64,000 bases of DNA from Secundilactobacillus silagei JCM 19001 (GTDB lineage Bacteria; Bacillota; Bacilli; Lactobacillales; Lactobacillaceae): the NCBI RefSeq assembly GCF_002217945.1, contig NZ_BCMG01000009.1:83458-147457 (forward strand). Reading direction: 5' to 3'. Under the pieces are notes generated by a model. The model had not been told where the DNA came from, searched no databases, and saw only the letters and a program-made list of their open reading frames with translations. The translations under genes were made by a program, and so were the position numbers. Below, piece by piece: positions 7,079-15,161 of the stretch; position 1 is the first letter of the stretch, and each line of letters opens with the position of its first letter.

Positions 7079-7567
7079 ATGGATCTAGAAATTTATGATG
7101 AAACAAAAGACGGCGTACCAGCAGAACACATTCAATTGGTGAAAGACGTGCTCGAATACGCCGGCAAATATATTAAACTTAAAGAAAATACCGAAATGTC
7201 AGTCACGTTTGTGAACAATGACCGGATTCAAGAGATCAACCGTAAGTACCGGGATGTTGATCGGGCAACGGATGTCATCAGTTTTGCGATTGAAGACAGC
7301 AGTAATGAAGACGATGAATTTCCAATCGTGATGGATGACGAGCTGGAAGCTGAAATTCCCGAAAACATTGGCGATATTTTTGTTTCAGTGGATAAAGTTG
7401 GCGAACAAGCAGAGTATTTGGAACATTCCTATGAACGGGAACTGGGCTTTTTAGTCGTTCATGGGTTCCTGCATCTCAACGGTTACGATCACATGGAGCC
7501 AGCAGACGAAAAAGTAATGTTCAAATTACAAAGGGATATACTTGACGCTTATGGGCTTAAACGATAA
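7079..7567 (+). CDS. ybeY: rRNA maturation endoribonuclease YbeY
   Basis: 162 residues, full length. The zinc motif HGFLHLNGYDH supplies His128, His132 and His138, and the conserved Arg/Thr segment DRATDVISF is present. YbeY takes part in 16S rRNA 3'-end maturation and ribosome quality control. It follows phoH after 19 bp; the SD (AAGGACGAG) is modest, fitting read-through from phoH. An acidic stretch at residues 73-94 is longer than in many homologues. Confidence 0.96.
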   Translation: MDLEIYDETKDGVPAEHIQLVKDVLEYAGKYIKLKENTEMSVTFVNNDRIQEINRKYRDVDRATDVISFAIEDSSNEDDEFPIVMDDELEAEIPENIGDIFVSVDKVGEQAEYLEHSYERELGFLVVHGFLHLNGYDHMEPADEKVMFKLQRDILDAYGLKR

Positions 7568-7949
7568 ACAAGTCAAAAAAAATAAAAATTTCTTTCAATC
7601 GCTGCTCCATGCGTTAAGCGGTATTTACAGCTTAGTTTCCACCGAACGAAATTTTCGCAAGCACATTGTCATGGCGGTAATGGCCGTTTTGTTGGGCATT
7701 TGGCTGCAACTGACGGTCAATGAGTGGCTGTGGATCACCCTAGCCATCTTTGTGGTGGTGGTTGCGGAAGTACTAAATACCGTTGTGGAATCGATTGTTG
7801 ATCTGATTGTTGGGCCGCACTATCACAAAGAGGCTAAAAAGGCGAAAGACGTTGCTGCCGGTGGCGTTTTAATTGCGGCCTTTTTTGCGGTCGTGATTGG
7901 CTGTTTGATTTTTATTCCGGAACTCATGCAAGAATTTAATATTCATTAA
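7542..7949 (+). CDS. dgkA: diacylglycerol/undecaprenol kinase
   Basis: 135 residues with three predicted membrane helices. The active-site pattern AEVLNTVVESIVD with its conserved Glu and Asn is clear. In Gram-positive bacteria this enzyme (DgkA/YbbA-type) phosphorylates mainly undecaprenol, feeding the cell-wall lipid carrier pool. It overlaps the end of ybeY. The TTG at 7542 lies 5 nt after AAGGGA; an ATG at 7551 (MGLNDK) is the alternative start. It stands between ybeY and era as in other lactobacilli. Confidence 0.93.
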   Translation: MTLMGLNDKQVKKNKNFFQSLLHALSGIYSLVSTERNFRKHIVMAVMAVLLGIWLQLTVNEWLWITLAIFVVVVAEVLNTVVESIVDLIVGPHYHKEAKKAKDVAAGGVLIAAFFAVVIGCLIFIPELMQEFNIH

Positions 7950-7964
7950 TAGGGGGAAATAAAT

Positions 7965-8870
7965 TTGGACAATCCAAATTATCGTAGCGGTTTTGTTGCC
8001 ATCGTTGGCCGGCCAAACGTCGGTAAGTCGACTTTGCTTAACCGGGTGGTGGGCCAAAAGGTCGCCATCATGTCCGACAAGCCACAAACCACGCGTAACA
8101 AGATTCAGGGAATCTACACGACCAATGATGCCCAGATCGTTTTTATTGATACACCTGGGATTCATAAACCCAAGAGTGAATTAGGGGACTACATGATGAA
8201 ATCGGCCTTGTCTTCTCTTAACGAAGTTGACGCAGTGATCATGATGGTCAACGCTGAACAGCGCCGCGGTGCTGGTGATAATTTCATTATTGATCGGCTA
8301 AAGACCGTCAAGAAGCCGGTTTATTTAGTCGTCAATAAAATTGATCAAATCACCCCAGATGATCTGTTGGTCGTGATTGATCAGTATAAGGACGCTTTAA
8401 AGTGGCAAGAAGTGCTGCCAATTTCCGCTTTGGAAGGCAACAACGTCGAGGAAATGCTCAATGAATTAGTTGGCAAGTTACCTCATGGACCGCAATATTA
8501 CCCAGATGACCAGGTTACGGATCACCCAGAACGGTTTATCGTTTCTGAATTGATTCGCGAAAAAATCTTCCAGTTGACCCGTCAGGAAATTCCGCATTCA
8601 GTTGCGGTTGTGATTGAAAAGATGAAACGTCAAAACGAGCAGAAGGTTCATATTCAAGCGACCATCATCGTTGACCGACCAACTCAAAAGGGTATTTTGA
8701 TTGGCAAGGGCGGTTCGATGTTAAAGAAGATCGGGACGCTGGCACGCAAGGACATTGAAAACCTGCTGGGGGATAAAGTCTACCTTGAATTGTGGGTCAA
8801 AGTTGTGCCGGGCTGGCGTGATAAATCTTCTGCTCTGCAATCATACGGATACCGTAAAGACGATTATTAG
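7965..8870 (+). CDS. era: GTPase Era
   Basis: 301 residues. G1 GRPNVGKST (about 16-24), G2 around TTRNKIQG, G3 DTPGIH and G4 NKID make the GTPase domain; the C-terminal KH domain with [11 protein letters not shown] (near 240-250) binds the 3' end of 16S rRNA. Era checks 30S assembly. A TTG start is preceded by AGGGGGAAATAAA. It directly follows dgkA and precedes recO by 14 bp. Confidence 0.97.
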   Translation: MDNPNYRSGFVAIVGRPNVGKSTLLNRVVGQKVAIMSDKPQTTRNKIQGIYTTNDAQIVFIDTPGIHKPKSELGDYMMKSALSSLNEVDAVIMMVNAEQRRGAGDNFIIDRLKTVKKPVYLVVNKIDQITPDDLLVVIDQYKDALKWQEVLPISALEGNNVEEMLNELVGKLPHGPQYYPDDQVTDHPERFIVSELIREKIFQLTRQEIPHSVAVVIEKMKRQNEQKVHIQATIIVDRPTQKGILIGKGGSMLKKIGTLARKDIENLLGDKVYLELWVKVVPGWRDKSSALQSYGYRKDDY

Positions 8871-8884
8871 AATGTGGTGATCCA

Positions 8885-9664
8885 ATGGCTGGACAACTCA
8901 TGAACTTTCATGGCATTGTCATGTATCAAAAAGAATATCGTGAACGCGACATGCTGATTAAATTTTTTACCCAGGAAGCCGGCAAGCGGATGTTTTTTAT
9001 CCGCGGTGCTAAAAAGCGCGGCTTTAAAATGACTGCTGATTTGCTGCCGTTTACGTATGGCGTATACGTGGGTGATATTCGTGAACCAGGGTTATCATTT
9101 ATTAATGCGGCTAAGGATACCACTAACTTTACAAAAATTGGACAAGACATTTCCAAAAACGCCTATGCGACTTATATCATGTCATTGTTGGACATGGCGA
9201 TTCCTGATAATCAACTACTGGGCAGCTGGTATCCGCGATTATTTCACGCGCTGTCCTTAATCAATGACGGGCTGGATGAAGCCATTATTGCCAATATCTT
9301 CGAAGTTCAAATGATGAGCTTATTTGGCGTGGAGCCCAACCTGCGACAATGCGTGATCTGTGGCCGGACTGACCTGCCGTTTGACTATTCTGAGTCTTAC
9401 GGGGGACTGTTGTGTCAGGCACACTGGCATTTGGATCCTAATCGATTGGATTTAGATCAGCGTACGATCTATTATTTGCGGCAGTTTTCAGCCATTGATC
9501 TCACCAAGTTAAAAACGATTAGTGTGCACGAAGAGACCAAGCAGCATCTGCGACGAGCACTGGACATGATCTATTCTGATACTATCGGTGTTTATCCCAG
9601 ATCAAAGCGGTTCATTGATCAAATGACGAAGTGGAAACCACTGGATAATTCTAAAAAAGATTAA
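8885..9664 (+). CDS. recO: DNA repair protein RecO
   Basis: 259 residues. The N-terminal OB fold starts FHGIVMYQKEYRERDMLIKFFT; a zinc site is suggested by Cys156, Cys159 (CVICG), Cys177 and His180. RecO loads RecA with RecR and anneals single strands. The ATG follows GTGGTGA at 8876-8882, close after era, so the two are co-transcribed. The terminator at 9673-9708 closes the phoH-recO unit. Confidence 0.95.
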   Translation: MAGQLMNFHGIVMYQKEYRERDMLIKFFTQEAGKRMFFIRGAKKRGFKMTADLLPFTYGVYVGDIREPGLSFINAAKDTTNFTKIGQDISKNAYATYIMSLLDMAIPDNQLLGSWYPRLFHALSLINDGLDEAIIANIFEVQMMSLFGVEPNLRQCVICGRTDLPFDYSESYGGLLCQAHWHLDPNRLDLDQRTIYYLRQFSAIDLTKLKTISVHEETKQHLRRALDMIYSDTIGVYPRSKRFIDQMTKWKPLDNSKKD

Positions 9665-9672
9665 GTATTTTG

Positions 9673-9708
9673 AGAAGGTCAATTCATTTACGAATTGGTC
9701 TTCTTTTT
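9673..9708 (+). terminator. terminator after recO (copy 1 of a repeated terminator)
   Basis: A 13-bp stem with two G-T pairs (9673-9685 with 9692-9704) and a T-run. Together with the nine bases AAGTATTTT in front it is nearly identical to the terminator at 35269-35306. Confidence 0.9.
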
Positions 9709-9824
9709 CGTCTTGTAAGTAACCTCAATTCGAAACGGAACCAGTTTGTTAAATCAATTTCGATTGGTTTTGGACAACTTGATTGTCGCATGGGATGGAT
9801 ATGTCCCTTTTGTTGTATAAAAAT

Positions 9825-9850
9825 AGTGCTGATGATTTTTCATCAACACT
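9825..9850. other. small inverted repeat
   Basis: AGTGCTGATGA and CATCAACACT form an imperfect stem around a T-rich loop, between the recO and CAP-gene terminators. No function is evident. Confidence 0.4.
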
Positions 9851-9865
9851 AAATAGCGTAGAACC

Positions 9866-9899
9866 AAAAAAAAAACCCAGCAGATACAATTGCTGGGGG
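9866..9899 (-). terminator. terminator of the CAP-protein gene
   Basis: On the minus strand CCCAGCA/TGCTGGG (9876-9897) is followed by ten T residues (9866-9875). Confidence 0.92.
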
Positions 9900-9935
9900 C
9901 TTGGCGTGTATTCAATTTACGATTTAAACTAAAGG

Positions 9936-10775
9936 TTAGCGTGCGTGATGAGTGCCATAAAAATTCATTACATTATACACGGTACCGTTAATATTAATGG
10001 TTGCAAAGGCTGCCTTATCAACTTTTGAATCAAGAATATTTTTCTTGTGACCCCAATTAGACGCGGCATCATCGTAAAAATACTTGTAGAAAATAGCGTT
10101 TGCAAGGCTAATGTTATCATCGTTAAAATTATTTTTTGCGATGTTTTCGCTAAGTTTAGAATAATTAATTTTATTTTTTTGGGCTAAATCGGCAGCAATG
10201 AAATGATTGTGAGCGTCAAAATGGCTATAGTTTTTAATAAGCTGATGTGCCCGAACCGTTGTAACTTTGTCAAACAACTTCGAATTAACTGTTACTGGCC
10301 GAACACCAATCTTAGCGCGTTGTTGGTTCACTAATTTTAATAATTGGGCATCAATGACAGATTCACTGAATTTTCCGGTTTCAGTTTTCTGATTGTTAGG
10401 GGCTTTTATGATTGATTTATCTGGTTGCTTATTCTTTACTAAATAACCCTGCCAGACCCAACCACTCTTTTTTCCAGTTTTGATTTGATAATAAATAGTT
10501 TTCTTGCCATTTCGATTGATCTGCGAAATGTGATAGGCCTTAACTTTACTACCAAAAGACTTAAGCGTACCTTCCTTGTGGTTCAGCGAGGCAGTTGAAT
10601 AAACTGCTGCAGACTTTTTCCCCACTTTAAAAGTGGTAACTTTTGCTAAATGGCTAGTTACCGACTTTACAGTTTCTTTGGCACTAGCAGTAGAAGTGGT
10701 AGTTAGACCAATACTAAATACTACAACACCAACCGTCAATACTGCTTTACCAACTTTATTGAACTTCATATTCAT
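9936..10775 (-). CDS. secreted CAP (SCP/PR1) domain protein with SH3-like module
   Basis: 279 residues. A signal peptide (hydrophobic core about 10-27, cleavage near ASA-KE) is followed by an SH3-like segment (about 40-115) with the phrase SGWVWQGYL, then a CAP domain from about 140 to the end (NQQRAKIG, ENIAKNNF, NWGHKKNIL). The CAP sandwich keeps the usual histidines, including the WGHKKNIL motif. It has no LPxTG or membrane anchor, so it is exported and may be held at the wall by the SH3 part. CAP proteins in lactobacilli have no settled function. The second ATG at 10769 is an alternative start. It has its own terminator and lies in an accessory island. Confidence 0.85.
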   Translation of the reverse strand: MNMKFNKVGKAVLTVGVVVFSIGLTTTSTASAKETVKSVTSHLAKVTTFKVGKKSAAVYSTASLNHKEGTLKSFGSKVKAYHISQINRNGKKTIYYQIKTGKKSGWVWQGYLVKNKQPDKSIIKAPNNQKTETGKFSESVIDAQLLKLVNQQRAKIGVRPVTVNSKLFDKVTTVRAHQLIKNYSHFDAHNHFIAADLAQKNKINYSKLSENIAKNNFNDDNISLANAIFYKYFYDDAASNWGHKKNILDSKVDKAAFATININGTVYNVMNFYGTHHAR

Positions 10776-11104
10776 GAATCTTCCTTTCCTTGGTGTGCAT
10801 CGTGATACTGTATAAGCAGTACTCTATACAAGTATAATAACACTAGAAAAATTAAGTAGTTCGAAAATAAAATTTAGGTGGACCTTTATGGGGGTGTAAC
10901 AGATAAGCTTGTCAACGGATGTTAGCAACAATAATGTAGTTGCTAAGGTTGCTAAAAATGCGGTTATAGTGGTTTACATTAGAATCGTTAATGGCTATGT
11001 AGTGTTGATTATGTTCATGTAAAATTGGCATAGGATAACCTAGTAAAAATTATTGATGAGTGTTAAATTTAAGGCATAAATTACTGTAAAGCGGGCGTAA
11101 AAAA
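10776..11104. other. intergenic region between two divergent exoprotein genes
   Basis: No ORF of note. TGTATA (10809-10814) and TATACA (10825-10830) form a dyad 35-55 bp before the CAP start and could be an operator or overlapping -10 boxes. The plus-strand gene at 11105 has only a weak SD and no clear promoter. Confidence 0.4.
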
Positions 11105-11827
11105 ATGAAAATTGTTAACAAATTAATTGCATCTAGTCTTGGCATGGCTGCTCTAGCATCTTTGTTTCTTGTAGCACCAACTAATGCTAGTGCCACCACG
11201 TTTAAACCGGAGAGTTATGTAATAACCCGGTCTGTTGTGAAAGCAAAGGTGGGGCATGATAGGTACACGATTCCTAAGGGGACAAGAGTGCATATAACCA
11301 GTGATGGGAGTCTTGATGTATCAAGACTGAGTTATAACGTCATTAAAACTCATAAGGAATCTGGCGACCCGTTTAAACCAGAAAATGATGCGATGCATCT
11401 CAGTGGTTCCCAGTTCGTCAAGACTCAGCGTAAGCTCACTGATAGTATACCTTTTACCCTCAGTCAAGGTTATCGGTATACAACGGGTGCAGCTGCTCTG
11501 AATGCAAAAGCTTTTCAAATAACTACCGATGGCTATGTTGAAACTTTTAAACATGAAGCAACGAATGTAAAACCACAATCTATGGTCAAAATAACCGCCT
11601 CTAGAGCCTCCGGTAACACAATGTACATCTACACAAAATCTAAGATGGTTGGGCTTCATGCTAAACATATCGCTAGCAAAACTGGTAAATACAATTACCG
11701 ACTAGCAGTCATAAATAATAAAAAAGTGATCAAAAGTACTGATTTAGGAACAGTAATGCGTTCACACAGCTTTTCGATAGGCATTAAATCCAACTATTAT
11801 TACTACACCAACACTTGGTACGACTGA
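11105..11827 (+). CDS. secreted protein of unknown function
   Basis: 240 residues. I do not recognise the family. A standard signal peptide (MKIVNKLIASSLGMAALASL, cleavage near NASA-TT) is followed by about 210 residues rich in Thr, Ser and Lys with many short beta-prone stretches, no cysteine and no cell-wall anchor. It ends in an aromatic tail with five tyrosines and one Trp in the last dozen residues (NYYYYTNTWYD). The ATG has a poor SD (GCGGGCG), so expression may be low. The gene stands alone with a strong terminator about 120 bp after its end. Confidence 0.7.
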   Translation: MKIVNKLIASSLGMAALASLFLVAPTNASATTFKPESYVITRSVVKAKVGHDRYTIPKGTRVHITSDGSLDVSRLSYNVIKTHKESGDPFKPENDAMHLSGSQFVKTQRKLTDSIPFTLSQGYRYTTGAAALNAKAFQITTDGYVETFKHEATNVKPQSMVKITASRASGNTMYIYTKSKMVGLHAKHIASKTGKYNYRLAVINNKKVIKSTDLGTVMRSHSFSIGIKSNYYYYTNTWYD

Positions 11828-11944
11828 TTTTATCTGTAGGTTAAATAGAACGATAGAAAAGCATTCACTGAATGAAAGACCCCATATTGTTAGATAAATT
11901 GACTTGTGAGTTTGTAACATAAGTTAAAAATCACGGTCTTCTAG

Positions 11945-11994
11945 AACAAAGTTTCAAGGAATCCGGATTGGATTTCTTGAAACTCTGTTTTTTT
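11945..11994 (+). terminator. terminator after the orphan exoprotein gene
   Basis: A stem of about 15 bp built on AGTTTCAAG and CTTGAAACT with a run of seven T residues (11988-11994). Confidence 0.88.
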
Positions 11995-12112
11995 CGTCAT
12001 TTTTCGGTCAACATAACAGTTTTACCACTAGGCTACTTCAGTTCAGTAGTCCATTTGCGACAGCAATCTAACCGTTACGTTGCTGAAAACATAGGATCTG
12101 AAATGCAGCGGA

Positions 12113-12255
12113 GTGAAACTGGCAAATCATGGTGAAGGTAGTTGTTAGTGAGCGTTTTTTTGCTCACTTAAAACTACGGGAGACGGCGGAAATCCTTTTC
12201 GGCGGTTTTCCGAAAATAGTTCCAGAGCGACCCCACTATGAGTTGCCGGTTTCAC
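12113..12255. repeat. structured intergenic element with cloverleaf-like folding
   Basis: A 22-bp inverted repeat (12113-12134 with 12234-12255, 19 of 22 matched, most mismatches G-T) encloses two more hairpins. One pairs GTAGTT with AACTAC and GTGAGC with GCTCAC (12138-12177, T-rich loop); the other joins GGAAA/TTTCC segments around 12186-12212. A short antisense reading frame lies in it but shows no coding features. It could be a MITE-like repeat or a structured RNA. Confidence 0.6.
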
Positions 12256-12512
12256 GGAGCGAAATGAACTTTTATGTGCATTCCTGCAACGTAGATTAAT
12301 TGGGTTCCAGAAAACAGAGAACAGTATACAAGCCAACTAAGATAAAAATATACGTCAAAAGATAAGACTGTCAAAAGTGAAATATGAAACCGATGAAGTA
12401 ACCACTTTGCGTCTTAAATTTGCGGGTTGATATTCAATGAGCTTTAACGCACCCTAAACCGCGATTTACAGGTATAATCATTCCCGTAAGAGTAGCTAAG
12501 GGGGAGATTAAA
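12256..12512. other. upstream region of the MFS exporter gene
   Basis: No ORF is supported. TATAAT at 12473-12478, about 35 bp before the MFS start, is a likely -10 box; no good -35 is seen at standard distance. The gene's SD is AAGGGGGAG. Confidence 0.5.
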
Positions 12513-13922
12513 ATGAATGAAGTTGAGCCACGGCGGTGGTGGATTCTAATTTCAATCGGTATTTTTGCGTTTATGAGTAATTTGGACGCCAGCATTGTCA
12601 ATATTGCCATGCCAATCATGGCTAAGCAACTGGCGATTCCCATGAATCAAATTGAGTGGGTGGTTTCCATCTACTTAATCGTGGTCAGTGCGTTATTGCT
12701 ATTTTTCGGTAAATTGGGGGATATGTACGGCAAAATCAAAGTCTTTCGACTGGGCACCGTGATCTTTATTATTGGGTCATTTTTATCCGGGATCCAGTGG
12801 ACGTTTAATTTTTTACTGATGGGTCGAATCATTCAGGGACTGGGGTCTGCGATGACTTTGTCAAACACTTATGGGATTACCACTGCGACCTTTGGCATTA
12901 AAGAGCGTGGCCGCGCCATGGGGCTGATCGGAACGTTCGTGGCCTTTGGTGCGGTGGCCGGTCCCGGAATCGGCGGTTTAGTTTTGTCTCAATTGAGCTG
13001 GGGGTACATTTTCTGGATCAATGTACCTTTAGGCATCTTTGCTGTGATTTTAGGCCAGTTTGTGTTGCCTAAATCAGCCGCACAGTCAACGGATAAAAAA
13101 ATTGACTGGCCGGGTTTTATCTCGTTTGCCTTATTGATCGTCAGTTTCTTTTTGGCCATCTTTTTGGGCCAAGAAGTCGGTTACTTTACACCAATACCAG
13201 TGATCGGTTATGTGATTGCGTTGATTTCGATTATTTGGTTCATTCGAGCAGAGCGTCGGAGCAAGACACCGCTGATGCCGCTCAGTATTTTTAAAATTAA
13301 ACCCTTTTCTTATGGGGTCGGTGCCGCAATTTTAATTTTTCTATCAAATTTCTTTACCGTGGTCTTAATGCCATTTTATCTGGAAGATGCTCGGCATTTA
13401 AGTGCTGGTCAAGCTGGGCTACTGTTAATTATTTTCCCGGTGGTTATGATGATTGTCGGGCCGATCAGCGGCGTGTTAGCTGACCGGTTTGATCCTGCTA
13501 AAATTGTGACGCTTGGGCTTAGTCTAGTCGCAGTCTCACAGCTGGGGTATTGGTTCTTAGATTTAAACAGCCCACTGTGGGTCTACATCACCGTAACGGT
13601 TGTTATGGCGGTGGGGACTGGGCTGTTTCAGTCGCCTAACAGCGATATCGTGATGTCAGTGGTGGGTAAAGACCAGCTGGGCAGTGCCGGCAGTATCAAC
13701 GCATTAGCCCGAAATATCGGCATGGTGTCTGGAACCGCGCTTTCCACTACGGTATTATTTACCGTGATGAGCATGCTCGCCCATACCAAAGTCACCACTT
13801 ATTTACCCACTCAACCGGGTCTGTTTATTTCGGGGATGCACGTGGCGTTTACCGCGTCATTTATTCTCATCGTAATGGCCATCTGGCTGTCGTTAAAACA
13901 GGGCCAGATGAACTTAAAATAA
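12513..13922 (+). CDS. MFS drug/multidrug exporter, DHA2 (14-TM) family
   Basis: 469 residues, predicted 14 transmembrane helices. The EmrB/QacA signatures are visible: LDASIVNIAMP in helix 1, motif A GKLGDMYGKIKVF after helix 2, and the antiporter motif C in GAVAGPGIGGLVL (helix 5). It probably extrudes hydrophobic drugs or cell-made compounds using the proton gradient; the substrate cannot be told. A good SD precedes the ATG. No transcriptional regulator of TetR or MarR type is next to it, which is unusual for this family. Confidence 0.88.
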   Translation: MNEVEPRRWWILISIGIFAFMSNLDASIVNIAMPIMAKQLAIPMNQIEWVVSIYLIVVSALLLFFGKLGDMYGKIKVFRLGTVIFIIGSFLSGIQWTFNFLLMGRIIQGLGSAMTLSNTYGITTATFGIKERGRAMGLIGTFVAFGAVAGPGIGGLVLSQLSWGYIFWINVPLGIFAVILGQFVLPKSAAQSTDKKIDWPGFISFALLIVSFFLAIFLGQEVGYFTPIPVIGYVIALISIIWFIRAERRSKTPLMPLSIFKIKPFSYGVGAAILIFLSNFFTVVLMPFYLEDARHLSAGQAGLLLIIFPVVMMIVGPISGVLADRFDPAKIVTLGLSLVAVSQLGYWFLDLNSPLWVYITVTVVMAVGTGLFQSPNSDIVMSVVGKDQLGSAGSINALARNIGMVSGTALSTTVLFTVMSMLAHTKVTTYLPTQPGLFISGMHVAFTASFILIVMAIWLSLKQGQMNLK

Positions 13923-13935
13923 TCCGCGATTCGGT

Positions 13936-13964
13936 TTGACTTTTATTTTGCAGACGCTTAAACT
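13936..13964 (+). promoter_or_regulatory. promoter of the glyQS T-box transcript
   Basis: TTGACT (13936-13941), 17-bp spacer, TAAACT (13959-13964). Transcription would start near 13971, just before T-box stem I. Confidence 0.75.
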
Positions 13965-13970
13965 AATGGA

Positions 13971-14185
13971 GAATTGAATAGTGATTGGCGATGACAAAAG
14001 AGGGTTGATTCATCGGTCAGACAGCGACTTCGGGATAGGTGTGAGCCGGAGAGATCGAGAATCAATTGGCACTTTTAGAGCTGATGCAAACGAAGCTGCT
14101 GGGGTCATCCCAGAAGTAGGGTGGAACCGCGAAAATAACTTTCGTCCCTATGTAGGTCTATCAGACTACGTTGGGACGTTTTTTT
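13971..14185 (+). promoter_or_regulatory. glycine T-box leader of glyQS
   Basis: The T-box sequence AGGGTGGAACCGCG is at 14118-14131. In stem I the GGTTGATTC and GAATCAATT arms leave an internal loop with GGC (14068-14070) followed by A, a glycine specifier codon in the expected place. The antiterminator competes with a strong terminator (14143-14185). Uncharged tRNA-Gly would stabilise the antiterminator and turn on glyQS. Confidence 0.93.
14143..14185 (+). terminator. T-box-controlled terminator
   Basis: CGTCCC (14143-14148) pairs with GGGACG (14173-14178), with further pairing inside, and seven T residues follow. Confidence 0.9.
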
Positions 14186-14234
14186 GTGTCCTGAAATTTG
14201 GCATCGCTATCATATATTAGGAGGATATTGGTTT

Positions 14235-15161
14235 ATGACCAAGAAATTGTCAATGCAACAAATCATCTTAACCTTGCAGCAATATTGGTCCGCGCAAGGC
14301 TGCATGTTGATGCAGGCTTATGATACGGAAAAGGGTGCCGGGACCATGAGTCCTTACACCTTCTTACGAGCAATCGGTCCAGAACCTTGGAACGCTGCCT
14401 ACGTGGAACCATCAAGACGGCCAGCTGATGGCCGTTATGCTGAAAACCCTAACCGGTTATATCAACATCACCAGTTCCAAGTAGTGATGAAGCCTTCACC
14501 AGAAAATATTCAAGACCTGTATTTGAACAGTTTGAAAGAATTGGGTATCGATCCCTTGGAACACGATATTCGCTTCGTTGAAGATAACTGGGAAAACCCG
14601 TCAATGGGCTGTGCCGGTGTTGGTTGGGAAGTTTGGCTTGACGGGATGGAAGTCTCACAATTTACCTACTTCCAAATCGTTGGTGGCCTAGAAGTGGATC
14701 CCGTTACATCAGAAATCACTTACGGTCTTGAACGGCTCGCTTCTTACATTCAAGATGTTGACAGCGTCTTCGACCTAGAATGGGGCGATGGCGTATTATA
14801 CGGTGACATTTTCCGGGAACCAGAAATCGAACATTCCACTTACGGCTTTGAAACGTCCAACCAAAAAATGCTCATGCAGATGTTTGACGACTACGAGGGC
14901 GAAGCCAAGAAGCAGATTGCTAACGGTCTGGTTCACCCCGCTTACGACTACATTTTGAAGTGTTCGCACACCTTTAACCTGTTAGATGCTCGTGGTGCGG
15001 TCTCCGTTACTGAAAGAGCCGGCTACCTGTCTCGCATCCGTCGCATGGCGCACAGTGTTGCCAGAGCCTTCGTTGCTAAACGAAAGGAATTTGGCTTCCC
15101 GTTGATCAAGGATGAGAAAAAGCGTCAAGCACTATTAAAAGACGGGGAGGACAAAAAGTAA
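14235..15161 (+). CDS. glyQ: glycyl-tRNA synthetase alpha subunit
   Basis: 308 residues, full length. The class II catalytic subunit begins [15 protein letters not shown], and the glycine/ATP region [16 protein letters not shown] is intact. The ATG at 14235 follows TTAGGAGG; the longer upstream frame lies inside the T-box terminator. It charges tRNA-Gly together with GlyS as an alpha2beta2 enzyme. glyS starts on the stop codon of glyQ (TAATG). Confidence 0.97.
   Translation: MTKKLSMQQIILTLQQYWSAQGCMLMQAYDTEKGAGTMSPYTFLRAIGPEPWNAAYVEPSRRPADGRYAENPNRLYQHHQFQVVMKPSPENIQDLYLNSLKELGIDPLEHDIRFVEDNWENPSMGCAGVGWEVWLDGMEVSQFTYFQIVGGLEVDPVTSEITYGLERLASYIQDVDSVFDLEWGDGVLYGDIFREPEIEHSTYGFETSNQKMLMQMFDDYEGEAKKQIANGLVHPAYDYILKCSHTFNLLDARGAVSVTERAGYLSRIRRMAHSVARAFVAKRKEFGFPLIKDEKKRQALLKDGEDKK

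Noticed and set aside
9670..9852. 60-residue frame after recO
   Set aside because: It starts in the recO terminator and has no SD or coding signs.
12145..12336. 63-residue antisense reading frame in the structured element
   Set aside because: It lies across the inverted repeats, has no SD and shows no protein-like pattern; the stems explain the sequence better.
13981..14220. 79-residue frame before glyQ
   Set aside because: It is fully inside the T-box leader, including the terminator.
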